Both the position numbers and the translations under genes were made by a program. A model generated the notes under the pieces. It saw only the letters and a list, made by a program, of their open reading frames with translations, had not been told where the DNA came from and did not search any database. 64,000 bases of DNA from Huiozyma naganishii CBS 8797 (Eukaryota > Ascomycota > Saccharomycetes > Saccharomycetales > Saccharomycetaceae), in assembly GCF_000348985.1 (NCBI RefSeq), contig NC_035927.1, forward strand, positions 310,001 to 374,000. Reading direction: 5' to 3'. Positions 21,153 to 30,320 of the stretch are shown one piece after another. The number at the start of each line of letters is the position of its first letter. The first letter of the stretch is position 1.

Positions 21153-21474
21153 CGTTTTTATTCACTTTTTTTGTTCACGTTACAATTGTTGACTAAAACC
21201 TACCAAGAAAACGGATACTCTACAAGTCTTAACCGTAACGCAAAGTAGCGCTACTGGCGCAACATAGATAGAGGTCTCTCTGCGACTCAAAAGTTTTCAT
21301 CGATGCGAAAAGATTCAAAGCAACTTTAAGATCACGTGGCTGATTATTTTATCATCTTCAAATTTTTCACTTGCGATGATTCTTCCAAGTTGACAGTTTT
21401 TGATGGATGGATGAGTAGCGTTTTAGTGATGGCCGTCTAGGAGTTGGTGCCAAGTGCAATAGATACGCAATAAC

Positions 21475-21924
21475 ATGTCTGCCAACAAATTCGATGCCGA
21501 GACAGCCGATAATTTAGAAGATATTGAGAAACAGTTCGCCGTTGTGGCCGTCGAGCAGGCCGAAACCTACTGGAGTCTGCTGACGAAGGTGCCCGGCTCC
21601 AAGCTACGTCTTACTCAAATCGACGACGAAATTTACGATACTTTTGTCGAGAGGTTCCCAGAGTACAAGGACCCTCAACGTGTCAAGAAGTTTACAGAGG
21701 AGGAACTGAAAACGAAGGCGGCCAAAGAGAACTGGAGAAAGTTTTGTGCCCTGTTTGAAAAGAAAGTGGAGGACTACAATTTTGGTACACTTTTGAGAAC
21801 AAGTTCGGACGAGGAATATGGCCAAGAGGGTACCATTTTTTCTGTCAGAATACAATTTTATGCCTTTGAAATTGCCAGAAACAGATACAAACTGAACGAC
21901 TGGATCTGTGCCGGTAAAAAATAA
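21475..21924 (+). CDS. YPL225W: YPL225W/PBDC1 family chaperone for eEF1A
   Basis: This 149-residue protein (146 in S. cerevisiae) contains the PBDC1 core: the AVVAVEQAETYWSLLTKVPG segment (residues 22-42), an acidic ETF-like helix, then a WRKFCALFEKKVEDYNFGTLLR stretch and an RIQFYAFEIARNR block. The yeast protein acts as a dedicated co-translational chaperone for folding eEF1A and is abundant and cytosolic. The sequence shows no membrane or targeting features. It follows FPY1 divergently and converges on the MMT gene, separated by 203 bp. In S. cerevisiae it lies next to NEW1 (YPL226W-YPL225W); here FPY1 (YMR178W) lies between them, as expected for the pre-duplication order. Confidence 0.93.
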   Translation: MSANKFDAETADNLEDIEKQFAVVAVEQAETYWSLLTKVPGSKLRLTQIDDEIYDTFVERFPEYKDPQRVKKFTEEELKTKAAKENWRKFCALFEKKVEDYNFGTLLRTSSDEEYGQEGTIFSVRIQFYAFEIARNRYKLNDWICAGKK

Positions 21925-22127
21925 ATAAAAAAGGCTGTTTGTAACCTATCCCCCTCTCGCTAAAATATGATCATAGTCGTGCTGTAGTAAGGGAGGAATA
22001 TTTTATACAAATTAATAACTTCATATGGAATGATCCTGACAAATTTTCATAAATATACTAGTAGTAAAGACTACCTCTATAAATAACAGCTCTGAATGTG
22101 AGGTGCGGTTGCTAACACATGGCCACG

Positions 22128-23651
22128 CTAATGCCCGTGGGTATGCCCCTCAGAGTTGGAGTTTGTGTGCTCACCGGTACTGGACCCGGATGGAGAACAA
22201 GTATGCGAGTGAGAATGGATGGGGGGTTGGTGATATTCTTTCGATTCCGGAGGACTGTTCGTGGGTATCTCTGGCGTTTCCGGTTGTTGCACAAATTCTA
22301 CTTTCAACTTCTTGAAATTGGGCACACTTTCGGCGAGCTCATGACGTAGTCTGCTTGTGACAAATTCTAACTCTGCTAGGGTTAGTGGAATTTTGCTTTT
22401 ATTCACGAGGACCTCTGCATGTGCTATTAGATTTGGCCCAGACGACAAAACGACGAGATCTTTGAGACTACACTTTGCATTCATCTTATCTTTAGCTAAA
22501 ACAAAGGACAGTCCATTCTTGATATCGATATGACGATCATCATCTGGCGGGATCGATTTATCGGACAGTTCTCGAAGAGAGATGTTCATGCCTTCCGCAC
22601 CTGCTTTAACCACCATTCCCGATACAATAAGCCCCCCCAACATGTCCAAACATTGGACATTAAATAAGTAACCAGACGTGATAGTGACCAACGCCACCAA
22701 TGATGTTAACGAATCAACGCGGTGATGCCACGCGTTGGCCATCAGAACATTGGAATTAGTATCCACAGCGATCTTCTTTGTCGCTCGGAATATCCATTCC
22801 TTAGCTGCGATTGAGGCGGCTGCAATCCATGCCGCATTTATATCTGTGACTTCGTTTGTAATTGACTCGTGGTGGTGGCCAGTACCTAGAGCGGCCAGGG
22901 ACTCAAAAACTACATGCGGTATGATTGGACCAATTATAGAGCATAACGCAGACCAACCGAGTGAGAACCCTGCGGTCAACAGAATAGTCGACACCGCCAA
23001 AGAGCCCAAGGTTTCAATCTTACCACAACCATTCGGGTAGTGTTCCGTCGGCTTATTGGAGGCTAACCTGACAGAGAATAGAGTGAGAAAATCGGAAATC
23101 ATGTCACTCAGTGCATGTATCGAGTCGGCGAATAAAGCTTGCGAATGGAAAACTATACCACCAATAAATTTACCTACAGCAATACCCACATTCACAGAAA
23201 GCCCAATCCAAGTTATTCTCACAGCTGCGTTTTTCCTAATCTCGTCTTTGTTCATCACCAATAGTGGATTACTCATCGAATGCGAATGCGAATGCGAATG
23301 CCCATGACTGTGTCCAAAACCATGAAGCAGATTTCGCCTATGTTCCTGATTGTGTTCTTCTACTTTCGAAGTTCGTAATACGTTTTTCATTACATCAACA
23401 CCTTTAGAGGCCCGTATTCTATCGCGAGTTTCACTGTCTGTACCGTCACGAGCCAGAAGCGGATCATCGTTTCGCACCGACATTGGGTGCAGTTTGATTG
23501 TGTGAGTTCGTATGTTGCCTAATTGTCTCTTGTCATTCATAGAAAGACGACTATAGTGGAATTCATGCCGAATTATCAAATTGTTTATTGGTCTCATCGC
23601 CAATCTGGTCACGGTTCCGACCGCCATTGGTGAGAATTCCAGCTTGATCAT
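22128..23651 (-). CDS. MMT1/MMT2: MMT1/MMT2, mitochondrial cation-diffusion-facilitator metal transporter
   Basis: This 507-residue CDF (SLC30-like) protein has an ATG at 23649-23651. A basic N-terminal leader of about 100 residues fits mitochondrial import. It is followed by a His-rich HGFGHSHGHSHSHSH segment (about 112-127) and then about six membrane segments (about 140-365). The metal-site signature is ALFADSIHALSDMISD, with a second HxxxD as NAWHHRVDSL. A cytosolic-type C-terminal domain and a second His-rich tail ending HTHGH complete it. The yeast paralogues move iron across mitochondrial membranes. Here a single gene stands for the YMR177W/YPL224C pair, directly downstream of ECM5 on the same strand (304 bp apart) as on chromosome XIII. 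Confidence 0.93.
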   Translation of the reverse strand: MIKLEFSPMAVGTVTRLAMRPINNLIIRHEFHYSRLSMNDKRQLGNIRTHTIKLHPMSVRNDDPLLARDGTDSETRDRIRASKGVDVMKNVLRTSKVEEHNQEHRRNLLHGFGHSHGHSHSHSHSMSNPLLVMNKDEIRKNAAVRITWIGLSVNVGIAVGKFIGGIVFHSQALFADSIHALSDMISDFLTLFSVRLASNKPTEHYPNGCGKIETLGSLAVSTILLTAGFSLGWSALCSIIGPIIPHVVFESLAALGTGHHHESITNEVTDINAAWIAAASIAAKEWIFRATKKIAVDTNSNVLMANAWHHRVDSLTSLVALVTITSGYLFNVQCLDMLGGLIVSGMVVKAGAEGMNISLRELSDKSIPPDDDRHIDIKNGLSFVLAKDKMNAKCSLKDLVVLSSGPNLIAHAEVLVNKSKIPLTLAELEFVTSRLRHELAESVPNFKKLKVEFVQQPETPEIPTNSPPESKEYHQPPIHSHSHTCSPSGSSTGEHTNSNSEGHTHGH

Positions 23652-23955
23652 ATTGTCTCCTTAGCCGTATGTAATAATGGAGTTACTTATAAGAGCTATC
23701 CGTTTTATATATATTTGTATGAGTATCAACTTGCCCAGTAGGGGAAACTTTAAGAACAACCGGTACAGTTGCAATCGTGTTTACCATGACAACGATCGAG
23801 TTCCTCACATTTTTCAGATTCTGCTCGAGAGTTCGAACGAAGAAAGAAAAAAAATACGAGTAAGTCGATCTTTTTTTGTCGCCGGAAACGTCAAATTCCG
23901 GAAATTGCAGCCGATTTCTCGAAGAAGAACGCTAACTGCATACCGTATGGCCGCT

Positions 23956-26900
23956 CTACAAGTGTTCCTGGTTTGTTACCACCGTAATCTCCTTCATTCT
24001 ATACTCAGCAAACTTTGCCTCGTCTACGTTATGGCAGTATCTTTTGAGTGGTCCGACCAGGTCGACAAATTCTATCTTCGACCCTTCTGCCTTCCGCAAG
24101 TAGAATTTAACTTTATCCATCGGAACTGCTGTGTTTATTCTCCCGTTTTCGTAGATTTCTGCCTCCATTTGATTCTTGAAGGTCAAACAGATCTCAAATA
24201 ACTTGAAAAGAGTTTGTAACACTCTTCTGTCCGGGATAATCTCCAAACTTAAAGACGATATCACAGACCGCTTCAAATCACCATAGTTAACTCCGTTTCT
24301 TTTTGACATGACCGTGTTTGAATTAATATTACACAGGGAGCAAACAAAGACTGAATTCGTAGTAGCTGTCGATTTAGACCCTTTTTGACCAATGCAATTA
24401 GTATGGTACCACTCTTTACAGATATCACATTCAATCATAGTGCCGGACTCGCCCTTCCGGCAGAAACAGTATTTGGCATCCTTTTCAGCTAACGAACCTC
24501 TTTTAGTAAAGCAGTCGAAATCTAAATCCAAACACGCTGTAACCAAGGTCAGAATGTTTGTAATTTTTTGCCTTTTCAAACATTTATTCAGTTCTGTTGT
24601 CCATGACTTACATTCCTTCACCTGGTGGTGTACGACTGATTCTTCGTTGACATCGGAGATGCAAAGTCTTTGGTCATCTTTCGAGCCGTTAAACCTGCCA
24701 CATAACGAAAATGCCTTGACGGAGTTTTGTCTCAAAAGTCTGTCTATCGCATCGATGTATTGCTTGTTAACAGACAAATTTTTCCACAGGGGATTTTTTT
24801 CTACCTTGGCATCCTCAACAGCTGTCATAATCCGATCGAATGTTTTTGTTATTGATCGAGAGACTGGAATATTTTCCTTCTGGATATTTTCTAGGATATT
24901 TGTGATATCAGCAATCAAAATATTTGACCCAGCCCTTATGTTTTTCACTATTTTCCTGATTCTTTTGAAAACGTCCTGAATTAGAACAAGTTTTTTGTGC
25001 AGGCGTTCTAATTTGTAAATGTCTTCTTGATAGCAAAACTTCAAACCATAGTTGAACATTTTATACAGAAATGGCACAGATTTTGGAATGGTTTCTTTTG
25101 GAGGGTCAACAGAGACAAACAATTCGTAGTACGTGTCCAGCCAATGATGTCTGCATATTGCTTTGACTAACCTCTCATTACATGCTCTATCCAAGGGCGT
25201 CTCAAAGCTTTTCATGTACGATAATTTAATTTTCTTGATATTATTTGTGCTTAAGGAATGCTCGGCAACCTGCTGAAATTGAGCAGCCTCATTATACAAA
25301 TCAAGGATGCTGTCCATCTCAGTGAAAGTTACTGGTAATTTCAATAGCTTTGTTCGTAATATTTTTAAATCATGCATCGAAAATGCAATGGGGGAAACTG
25401 GGAGGTCAATCAACCACTTACCTTCAAGCTGGCCCAGATCAGGTTTCTTCTGCTCATAATCTGAAGACATGCTTGGTATGATAATCATATCCAGCATGTA
25501 TTTACATTCAGCTCTCAGTAAATTGGAATCGTTTATGACTGTGCTCACCAAAGTGGAATAATCGTCATCCTTTTTCCCCTTTTGGAATATTTCCTCCAGA
25601 ACCTCTAACGGCATCCGACGGTCTGGATACTGTTCAGCGACCACAATGTTTAATTCGTCTTCCACAGTTACAGGCGAGTTAAAATATTGCTTCAATAGTT
25701 GCTGTGCTTTCGCCACGTCTCCATCCAACAATGTATTCAAAAGTTCGATACTGTAGTAGGAGTGTAGAACAATCTTAAAAGTTTTCAAAGGTTTGCCAAA
25801 AATTTTCCAATTGTTAGACTCTTCCATAGGTTCTAACATATTCAGAAATTCAGAAATCGTCATATTAAATGAGTTTTCCCCCAGGGTCAAGACAATTTTA
25901 AATAGCCCAGTAGAGCTCAATGTATAGTCAGAAATGAAATCGAACTTATCTTCCACAGATTCTAAATCTGGGAAAATGTTTTTAAGGTGAATTCTGTCAG
26001 TTAGCTCGTTTTCTAGACGTGGAACAATCATCCCAATTAGTAAACTTTTGCTTATAGTGTCATCAAAGTACAGAAGTATCATGATCAGAAACTGCAAAGA
26101 ATGTAAACTTACCAGCTTTTGATTTTCGGCCAGCCACTTTGAGCCCTCCTGGACGTATTTCAACCACGAACGTGGTGCAAAATATGCTGATTCAGACACG
26201 TAAAAGTCGTTTCCTATGGTGGTGCTGTATGCTTTTGGGAATTTGAATATATATGTTCCAGGTTCTTGGATAATTTTGTAAGTTTTGATACCTGCTAACT
26301 CCAAAACTTCCGGCTTAACCTGGTATTCTGACGGTAAGTTCTTGACGGTTAATTTCGGAAATAAGAACCCCTCATACTTGTCTAAACCATCAGTGTTTTG
26401 ATCACCACTTTCCTTAGACATTGAATTTTCGACGTAACAATTAAACAATTCGGAATCTTTAAATCCTGGAGCAGAAGACGCACCCGGACCACTTCCTTGG
26501 ATTTCGCTTATTGCTGACTTTTTATCAGCTGTAAACCGTAAGAAGTCCTCAAATTTTTCGCGGTCATCTGGCGCAATTACGTACCAAAGTTTCGACCCTC
26601 CAATATGTTGGTAATCTAATAGGGGCATGAAATTGTCGGTAGAAGACCAAGCACTAACCGAAAGTAGCATTCCAACGTCGTAAGTGGTTCGGGTAAAGTT
26701 CCCCATATCAAAATCCAAAACTCTCAATAGTGAATCGTCACTGAGTGGGACATTAGCTAATTTCCATGGGTTCAATAAATTTTCTAGTTTAGTGTTATCC
26801 AAATTTTGGGCACAGAGTCTACCACTGTTTATCACAGAGCTTACATTCATTGCGGTATCTATTTCAATGTCCGAGAGATCAGCTTCTAATGCCTGGAAAA

Positions 26901-28341
26901 AAAGCTTTTCAAAGTCGGATAATGTCATCTGGGTAAGAGAAGAATTTATTTTGGACAACCCTAGTCTTTTTAAAAGTTCCTGTTTGACCATCTGACTCTG
27001 ATCATAATACTGTTTTATATTGTAGACGGGTGAAATTGCATTATCGTATGAGTCCTTGTCATGTGTTGGGAAAAAATATTGCCAAGATGAAGGGTCATGT
27101 CCCGACAAGGGTGTAATGCAAGGCTTCGTGCCTATAGTACTATCATCTGAATTGTCATTTGAGTGAGTATCAATGTTTTTGGATATTTTGATATCTTTTA
27201 TTCTTTTAAAGCCCCTGTTTATACCACTCATCTCATAAACGTCGTCACTCAGTTCAAATTCTTCTAGTTTTGATCTCTTACTGGGATGTCTCTCTTCATC
27301 CGTCATTGGAGCACCTCGCTTGCCTAATGTTTCGGATTCCCCATCCCCGGTTAACGGGCCCGTAACGGGTGTCAAGCCAAGTTCGGAAACGTGGTTCTTA
27401 TTCTTGATCTTATGATTGGATGGTGGCATAGAATCTCCATAAATGTCAAATTCCAAGAGAATTTTTACGTAAGCAGATCTCAGAGAAGTGGATAATGAAC
27501 TCATTATTCTCCCCGAGTAACCCAGTTCTCTCCCGATCTGAGCCCATAACTTCTTCTGACATACTGTGTCAAAACCGCCTCTCAAATGAACACACTGTTT
27601 CAAACGATAGAGATTCACGGTTCGCTTTTCAATAGTAGGGACTTTGGGAAAAGTCTTGACCTTCTTCACATTAGTAAAGAAATTGTACAGATCGGAGTAA
27701 AAATTTAAAATTTTGGCATCCAGTGAGTTGGGTTCATCAAGGTACTGACTTCTCGTTTTAAACCAAAAGTGCTCGAAATTTAAATCGGAAGTGGAATGGG
27801 GTTCGTTGCTATTCTTTTGCACAATAACCAGTTTCACGCACCCATATTTCTCACCAAGATCGGTGACCGATTCGTAGAATTGGATTGGATCTGGTAGCGC
27901 TGCTGAATCTATTCGGAAAGTTGGAACCGAATCAGCCTCTATGTAATAAAGCTGACCTGATTTTTCGTGGAAAATTCGCACTGGTACATCTCTTTCGTCA
28001 GGGGTAACTTTCAGCACTTTTAATGACTTCGCAGCAAATCCTAGAGATGCCTTTGGTTTTGATTGCGGTTGTTGAAGCTGGTCATTCAATGGAAGAACGG
28101 GAGATCCGGAAGACGTCAGCGCCGCTGAAACTATCCTATCAGAGTACTCAAGTGGTTGTGATGAATGGGAAGTAATATCAGATAACGGATAGTTAGCCCT
28201 GTCATTTGCATGTGCCCCCATCTGTTCTGCGTTGTCGGTGTCAGCGTTTTCTGAACCTCTGCTCAAACTTTGTAGGCCCAGGCCATTTAGCGGCTCATCG
28301 GGACTGTGAGATAATTTAGAACTAGAAGAGTTCTCCTCCAT
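23956..28341 (-). CDS. ECM5: ECM5, JmjN/ARID/JmjC/PHD chromatin protein
   Basis: This 1461-residue protein starts at the ATG 28339-28341 (ten further upstream codons are open but begin with TTG). Domain order: JmjN (about 95-160), ARID (about 215-310, with the LRGGFDTVCQKKLW core), a JmjC-like domain (about 525-720), a long helical region, and a PHD finger (about 1255-1305, CFCRKGESGTMIECDICKEWYH). The JmjC iron ligands look lost: the first HxD/E position reads within SSTDNFMPLLDYQHIGGSKLW, and the distal His falls in FPKAYSTTIGNDF. This fits the catalytically inactive Ecm5 of S. cerevisiae. Ecm5 partners with Snt2 and Rpd3 in a complex that responds to oxidative and nutrient stress. SNT2 is in this same window. 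Confidence 0.95.
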   Translation of the reverse strand: MEENSSSSKLSHSPDEPLNGLGLQSLSRGSENADTDNAEQMGAHANDRANYPLSDITSHSSQPLEYSDRIVSAALTSSGSPVLPLNDQLQQPQSKPKASLGFAAKSLKVLKVTPDERDVPVRIFHEKSGQLYYIEADSVPTFRIDSAALPDPIQFYESVTDLGEKYGCVKLVIVQKNSNEPHSTSDLNFEHFWFKTRSQYLDEPNSLDAKILNFYSDLYNFFTNVKKVKTFPKVPTIEKRTVNLYRLKQCVHLRGGFDTVCQKKLWAQIGRELGYSGRIMSSLSTSLRSAYVKILLEFDIYGDSMPPSNHKIKNKNHVSELGLTPVTGPLTGDGESETLGKRGAPMTDEERHPSKRSKLEEFELSDDVYEMSGINRGFKRIKDIKISKNIDTHSNDNSDDSTIGTKPCITPLSGHDPSSWQYFFPTHDKDSYDNAISPVYNIKQYYDQSQMVKQELLKRLGLSKINSSLTQMTLSDFEKLFFQALEADLSDIEIDTAMNVSSVINSGRLCAQNLDNTKLENLLNPWKLANVPLSDDSLLRVLDFDMGNFTRTTYDVGMLLSVSAWSSTDNFMPLLDYQHIGGSKLWYVIAPDDREKFEDFLRFTADKKSAISEIQGSGPGASSAPGFKDSELFNCYVENSMSKESGDQNTDGLDKYEGFLFPKLTVKNLPSEYQVKPEVLELAGIKTYKIIQEPGTYIFKFPKAYSTTIGNDFYVSESAYFAPRSWLKYVQEGSKWLAENQKLVSLHSLQFLIMILLYFDDTISKSLLIGMIVPRLENELTDRIHLKNIFPDLESVEDKFDFISDYTLSSTGLFKIVLTLGENSFNMTISEFLNMLEPMEESNNWKIFGKPLKTFKIVLHSYYSIELLNTLLDGDVAKAQQLLKQYFNSPVTVEDELNIVVAEQYPDRRMPLEVLEEIFQKGKKDDDYSTLVSTVINDSNLLRAECKYMLDMIIIPSMSSDYEQKKPDLGQLEGKWLIDLPVSPIAFSMHDLKILRTKLLKLPVTFTEMDSILDLYNEAAQFQQVAEHSLSTNNIKKIKLSYMKSFETPLDRACNERLVKAICRHHWLDTYYELFVSVDPPKETIPKSVPFLYKMFNYGLKFCYQEDIYKLERLHKKLVLIQDVFKRIRKIVKNIRAGSNILIADITNILENIQKENIPVSRSITKTFDRIMTAVEDAKVEKNPLWKNLSVNKQYIDAIDRLLRQNSVKAFSLCGRFNGSKDDQRLCISDVNEESVVHHQVKECKSWTTELNKCLKRQKITNILTLVTACLDLDFDCFTKRGSLAEKDAKYCFCRKGESGTMIECDICKEWYHTNCIGQKGSKSTATTNSVFVCSLCNINSNTVMSKRNGVNYGDLKRSVISSLSLEIIPDRRVLQTLFKLFEICLTFKNQMEAEIYENGRINTAVPMDKVKFYLRKAEGSKIEFVDLVGPLKRYCHNVDEAKFAEYRMKEITVVTNQEHL

Positions 28342-28708
28342 GATGTACTTTTTCTCTTGATTTGTCTTCAATCAAATATAAATCATACGATTCGTTGAAG
28401 TATGGGCTGACGTACTTGTAAATCAAAGAAATCGCTCTTCCAAATCAGTTCGATGAAAAAAAAGGTAAGCATTTCAGTTACTATAAGAAAATCTCAAAAC
28501 TTATACAGACTTTGGGGACGTTAAACATAAGAGAGAGAAAGTGCGAATGTGGATAGTTATTCATTCCAATGAAGTAGTACCCACTTTTACACGACACAAA
28601 ATGATAATATGCATAAATTACAGCAATAAAATGATATGTACGAACTTATAAAATGAGTATGAAGGTATGGAATATATAGAGTGGGTTAACTTGGAAAGAC
28701 TCCCTCAT
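28342..28708. other. Intergenic region between ECM5 start and SIP18/GRE1 end
   Basis: AT-rich 367 bp holding the ECM5 5' region and the 3' flank of the small hydrophilin gene. I see no RNA gene or strong motif. Confidence 0.5.
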
Positions 28709-28915
28709 CTACATTACAGAGTCCTTCCCCTTTGAATCTTCAGCGACCTTCCAGTCGTTTGCAAAGCCTCTACCAGCTTGGACCTTTGGCTCATTGTGGT
28801 GTTCACAGTGTTCCTTTTTGTGGTCATGGGAATGCCCATGGTCGTGATGGCTGTGGTGTTCGTCATCCTGGTTACCACCAAGCTTTTCCGTGATTTTGTT
28901 GATTACTCCTGACAT
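28709..28915 (-). CDS. SIP18/GRE1: SIP18/GRE1-type hydrophilin, His-rich
   Basis: This 68-residue very hydrophilic protein resembles S. cerevisiae Sip18 at both ends: the start MSGVINKITEKLGGNQDD and the C-terminal AGRGFANDWK block, which corresponds to AGRGIANDWK. The middle (about residues 18-45) is a His/Asp/Glu-rich segment. In Sip18 that region is instead Met/His/Gly-rich. Sip18 and Gre1 are desiccation- and osmotic-stress-induced hydrophilins that protect enzymes during drying. The gene sits between ECM5 and PAI3, exactly the YMR176W-YMR175W-YMR174C order. A TATATA lies at 29073-29078, about 160 bp upstream. Confidence 0.9.
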   Translation of the reverse strand: MSGVINKITEKLGGNQDDEHHSHHDHGHSHDHKKEHCEHHNEPKVQAGRGFANDWKVAEDSKGKDSVM

Positions 28916-29857
28916 TTCTTGGTTTAGTTTGTATGCACTGAAGGTGTTATTGTATATTACGCTACTATAAGGTAAAATCGTAACTGGGTATATGTGTGTA
29001 TCCTCAGAGGTACAACAGATAAAGACTACATTCCCTCAGTTCCAACTTTTCTCAAAGGTATCTTGTGCTGTTTATATATGATGAAACCTGTGGGTGTCCC
29101 TGTTGTATCCCAGACTACCCTGTGACGTATGGTGAGGGGGGGGGGTGGAATATAACGGACATCGACAGCAAGAGCGAGCCTGCCGTAGTGTCCGAACCTC
29201 AGACGGGGGTGGCTAGCCCGCACAGGACGGTACCCTTAAAAGCCTTCGGCCTACAGACCCTGCATAGATGCGGTAGGCGTGGCACTACTACGATATATAC
29301 TGTTGTAACACCCGCAACCGGCGCAGCAAGTGACACCCTTTCTTCTCCGCTTTCGGTCTTGTTTCCCCTCACCAGCAAAGCGAAGACTTTGGCGTATCAG
29401 ACGACAGCGTGCAAACAAGATTACTTTCATTGGGCGGTCACAAGTGAGCAGGGAGCGTCACCGTGTCATGTGAACTCCAGAGATAAAGGGCACTCAACCC
29501 CACTGCTTTGGTTGCTTGTTGAGAGTCACGGGCGTGCACCCCATACAGACAACGATCCCCGGCAAACCGCAAACGGTAGAGTTGTCTTTCGTTCTCAGAG
29601 TGTGGCTTTGCATGAGTGTTTTATGCAGGTGACCAGAGTCCGTTTATAGGAGACAGAGAAGGTGCTATAGGCAGAGAAAGGGGGCCAAGTCGTTCCAAAA
29701 GAGCGCAGTGAATCACCCCCGTGAGAAAAAATCTCTGATTTTTTAAGGAGTATATAAGTAGATATCTTAGTAGGGGGGAGGTTCTGTTGGGTAGATAGAT
29801 TTCGTACTTTGTCTTCTCCGGAACTGTAAACCACTAATAACAACAAGGTAATTAATT
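28916..29857. promoter_or_regulatory. Divergent promoter of SIP18/GRE1 and PAI3 with STREs and TATA boxes
   Basis: This 942 bp region is more GC-rich than its flanks. On the PAI3 side it has AGGGG at 29679-29683 and 29772-29776 and a TATATAAG at 29751-29758, about 105 bp before the PAI3 ATG. On the SIP18 side it has TATATA at 29073-29078 and a CCCCT near 29360. This fits Msn2/4-type stress induction of both genes. A 194-codon open frame (29065-29649, plus) crosses it but lacks any family resemblance. Confidence 0.55.
29065..29649 (+). CDS. Doubtful 194-codon open frame in the SIP18-PAI3 promoter region
   Basis: An open frame of 194 codons between two stress genes. The product would be Cys-, Thr- and His-containing, with no signal peptide, membrane segment or motif I recognise. 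It overlaps STRE and TATA elements of the flanking genes, and the local high GC content makes long frames likelier by chance. It is listed because its length is unusual for this window's intergenic DNA; I do not propose a function. Confidence 0.12.
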   Translation: MLFIYDETCGCPCCIPDYPVTYGEGGGWNITDIDSKSEPAVVSEPQTGVASPHRTVPLKAFGLQTLHRCGRRGTTTIYTVVTPATGAASDTLSSPLSVLFPLTSKAKTLAYQTTACKQDYFHWAVTSEQGASPCHVNSRDKGHSTPLLWLLVESHGRAPHTDNDPRQTANGRVVFRSQSVALHECFMQVTRVRL

Positions 29858-30094
29858 ATGGCAGGTGGTAGCGAAAGTGAGAAGAACAAAGTTTTTGGTA
29901 TCCTTGAACAACAGGGACACAAACTGTCCGGCGAGGCTAAGCACGTCGGTAATGTTTTGAAGCAGGCTGTCTCTCCTGACGGCCATCATGGCTCTAGTAA
30001 CAAAGATAAGGAACACCACCATGACGAGTCGTACAAACCACTAGTTGGTGCTGGCGAGAAGTGGAAGCAGAAATCGGAGCATCACAAGGATTAA
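29858..30094 (+). CDS. PAI3: PAI3, IA3-type inhibitor of vacuolar proteinase A
   Basis: A 78-residue protein (68 in S. cerevisiae). The N-terminal half, from NKVFGILEQQGHKLSGEAK to VLKQAV, aligns with the inhibitory IA3 segment that is unstructured when free and folds as a helix in the active site of proteinase A (Pep4). The helix pattern of hydrophobics at i, i+3/4 is kept. The C-terminal YKPLVGAGEKWKQK matches the YNKLKGAGHKKE end of yeast IA3. A His-rich patch (residues 52-55) is an addition. The protein is cytosolic and guards against leaked protease. STRE and TATA elements upstream suggest stress induction. It lies between the SIP18/GRE1 and DDR48 genes as in YMR175W-YMR174C-YMR173W and is convergent with DDR48. 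Confidence 0.9.
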   Translation: MAGGSESEKNKVFGILEQQGHKLSGEAKHVGNVLKQAVSPDGHHGSSNKDKEHHHDESYKPLVGAGEKWKQKSEHHKD

Positions 30095-30320
30095 GATCAG
30101 TAGCAGAATTCTAGGCTCTGTCCTACTTCGCAGCAGTTTATGTGTAATGATTAAATCAATATGACTCTTCAAGTTAGCGGACATGGGATGGAATGTTCAT
30201 TGAACAGCAAGTCCAGCTCTAATTATATAAAATACGAGTGTATAAAGGGTTATATAAATAAAGTCAGAAATTTCGTTACAGAAAATGGGGACTTAAAGCT
30301 ATATAAGTATAGATACGTGT

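Noticed and set aside
23677..24201. 174-codon plus-strand frame between MMT and ECM5
   Set aside because: Overlaps the ECM5 C-terminus antisense and has no family character.
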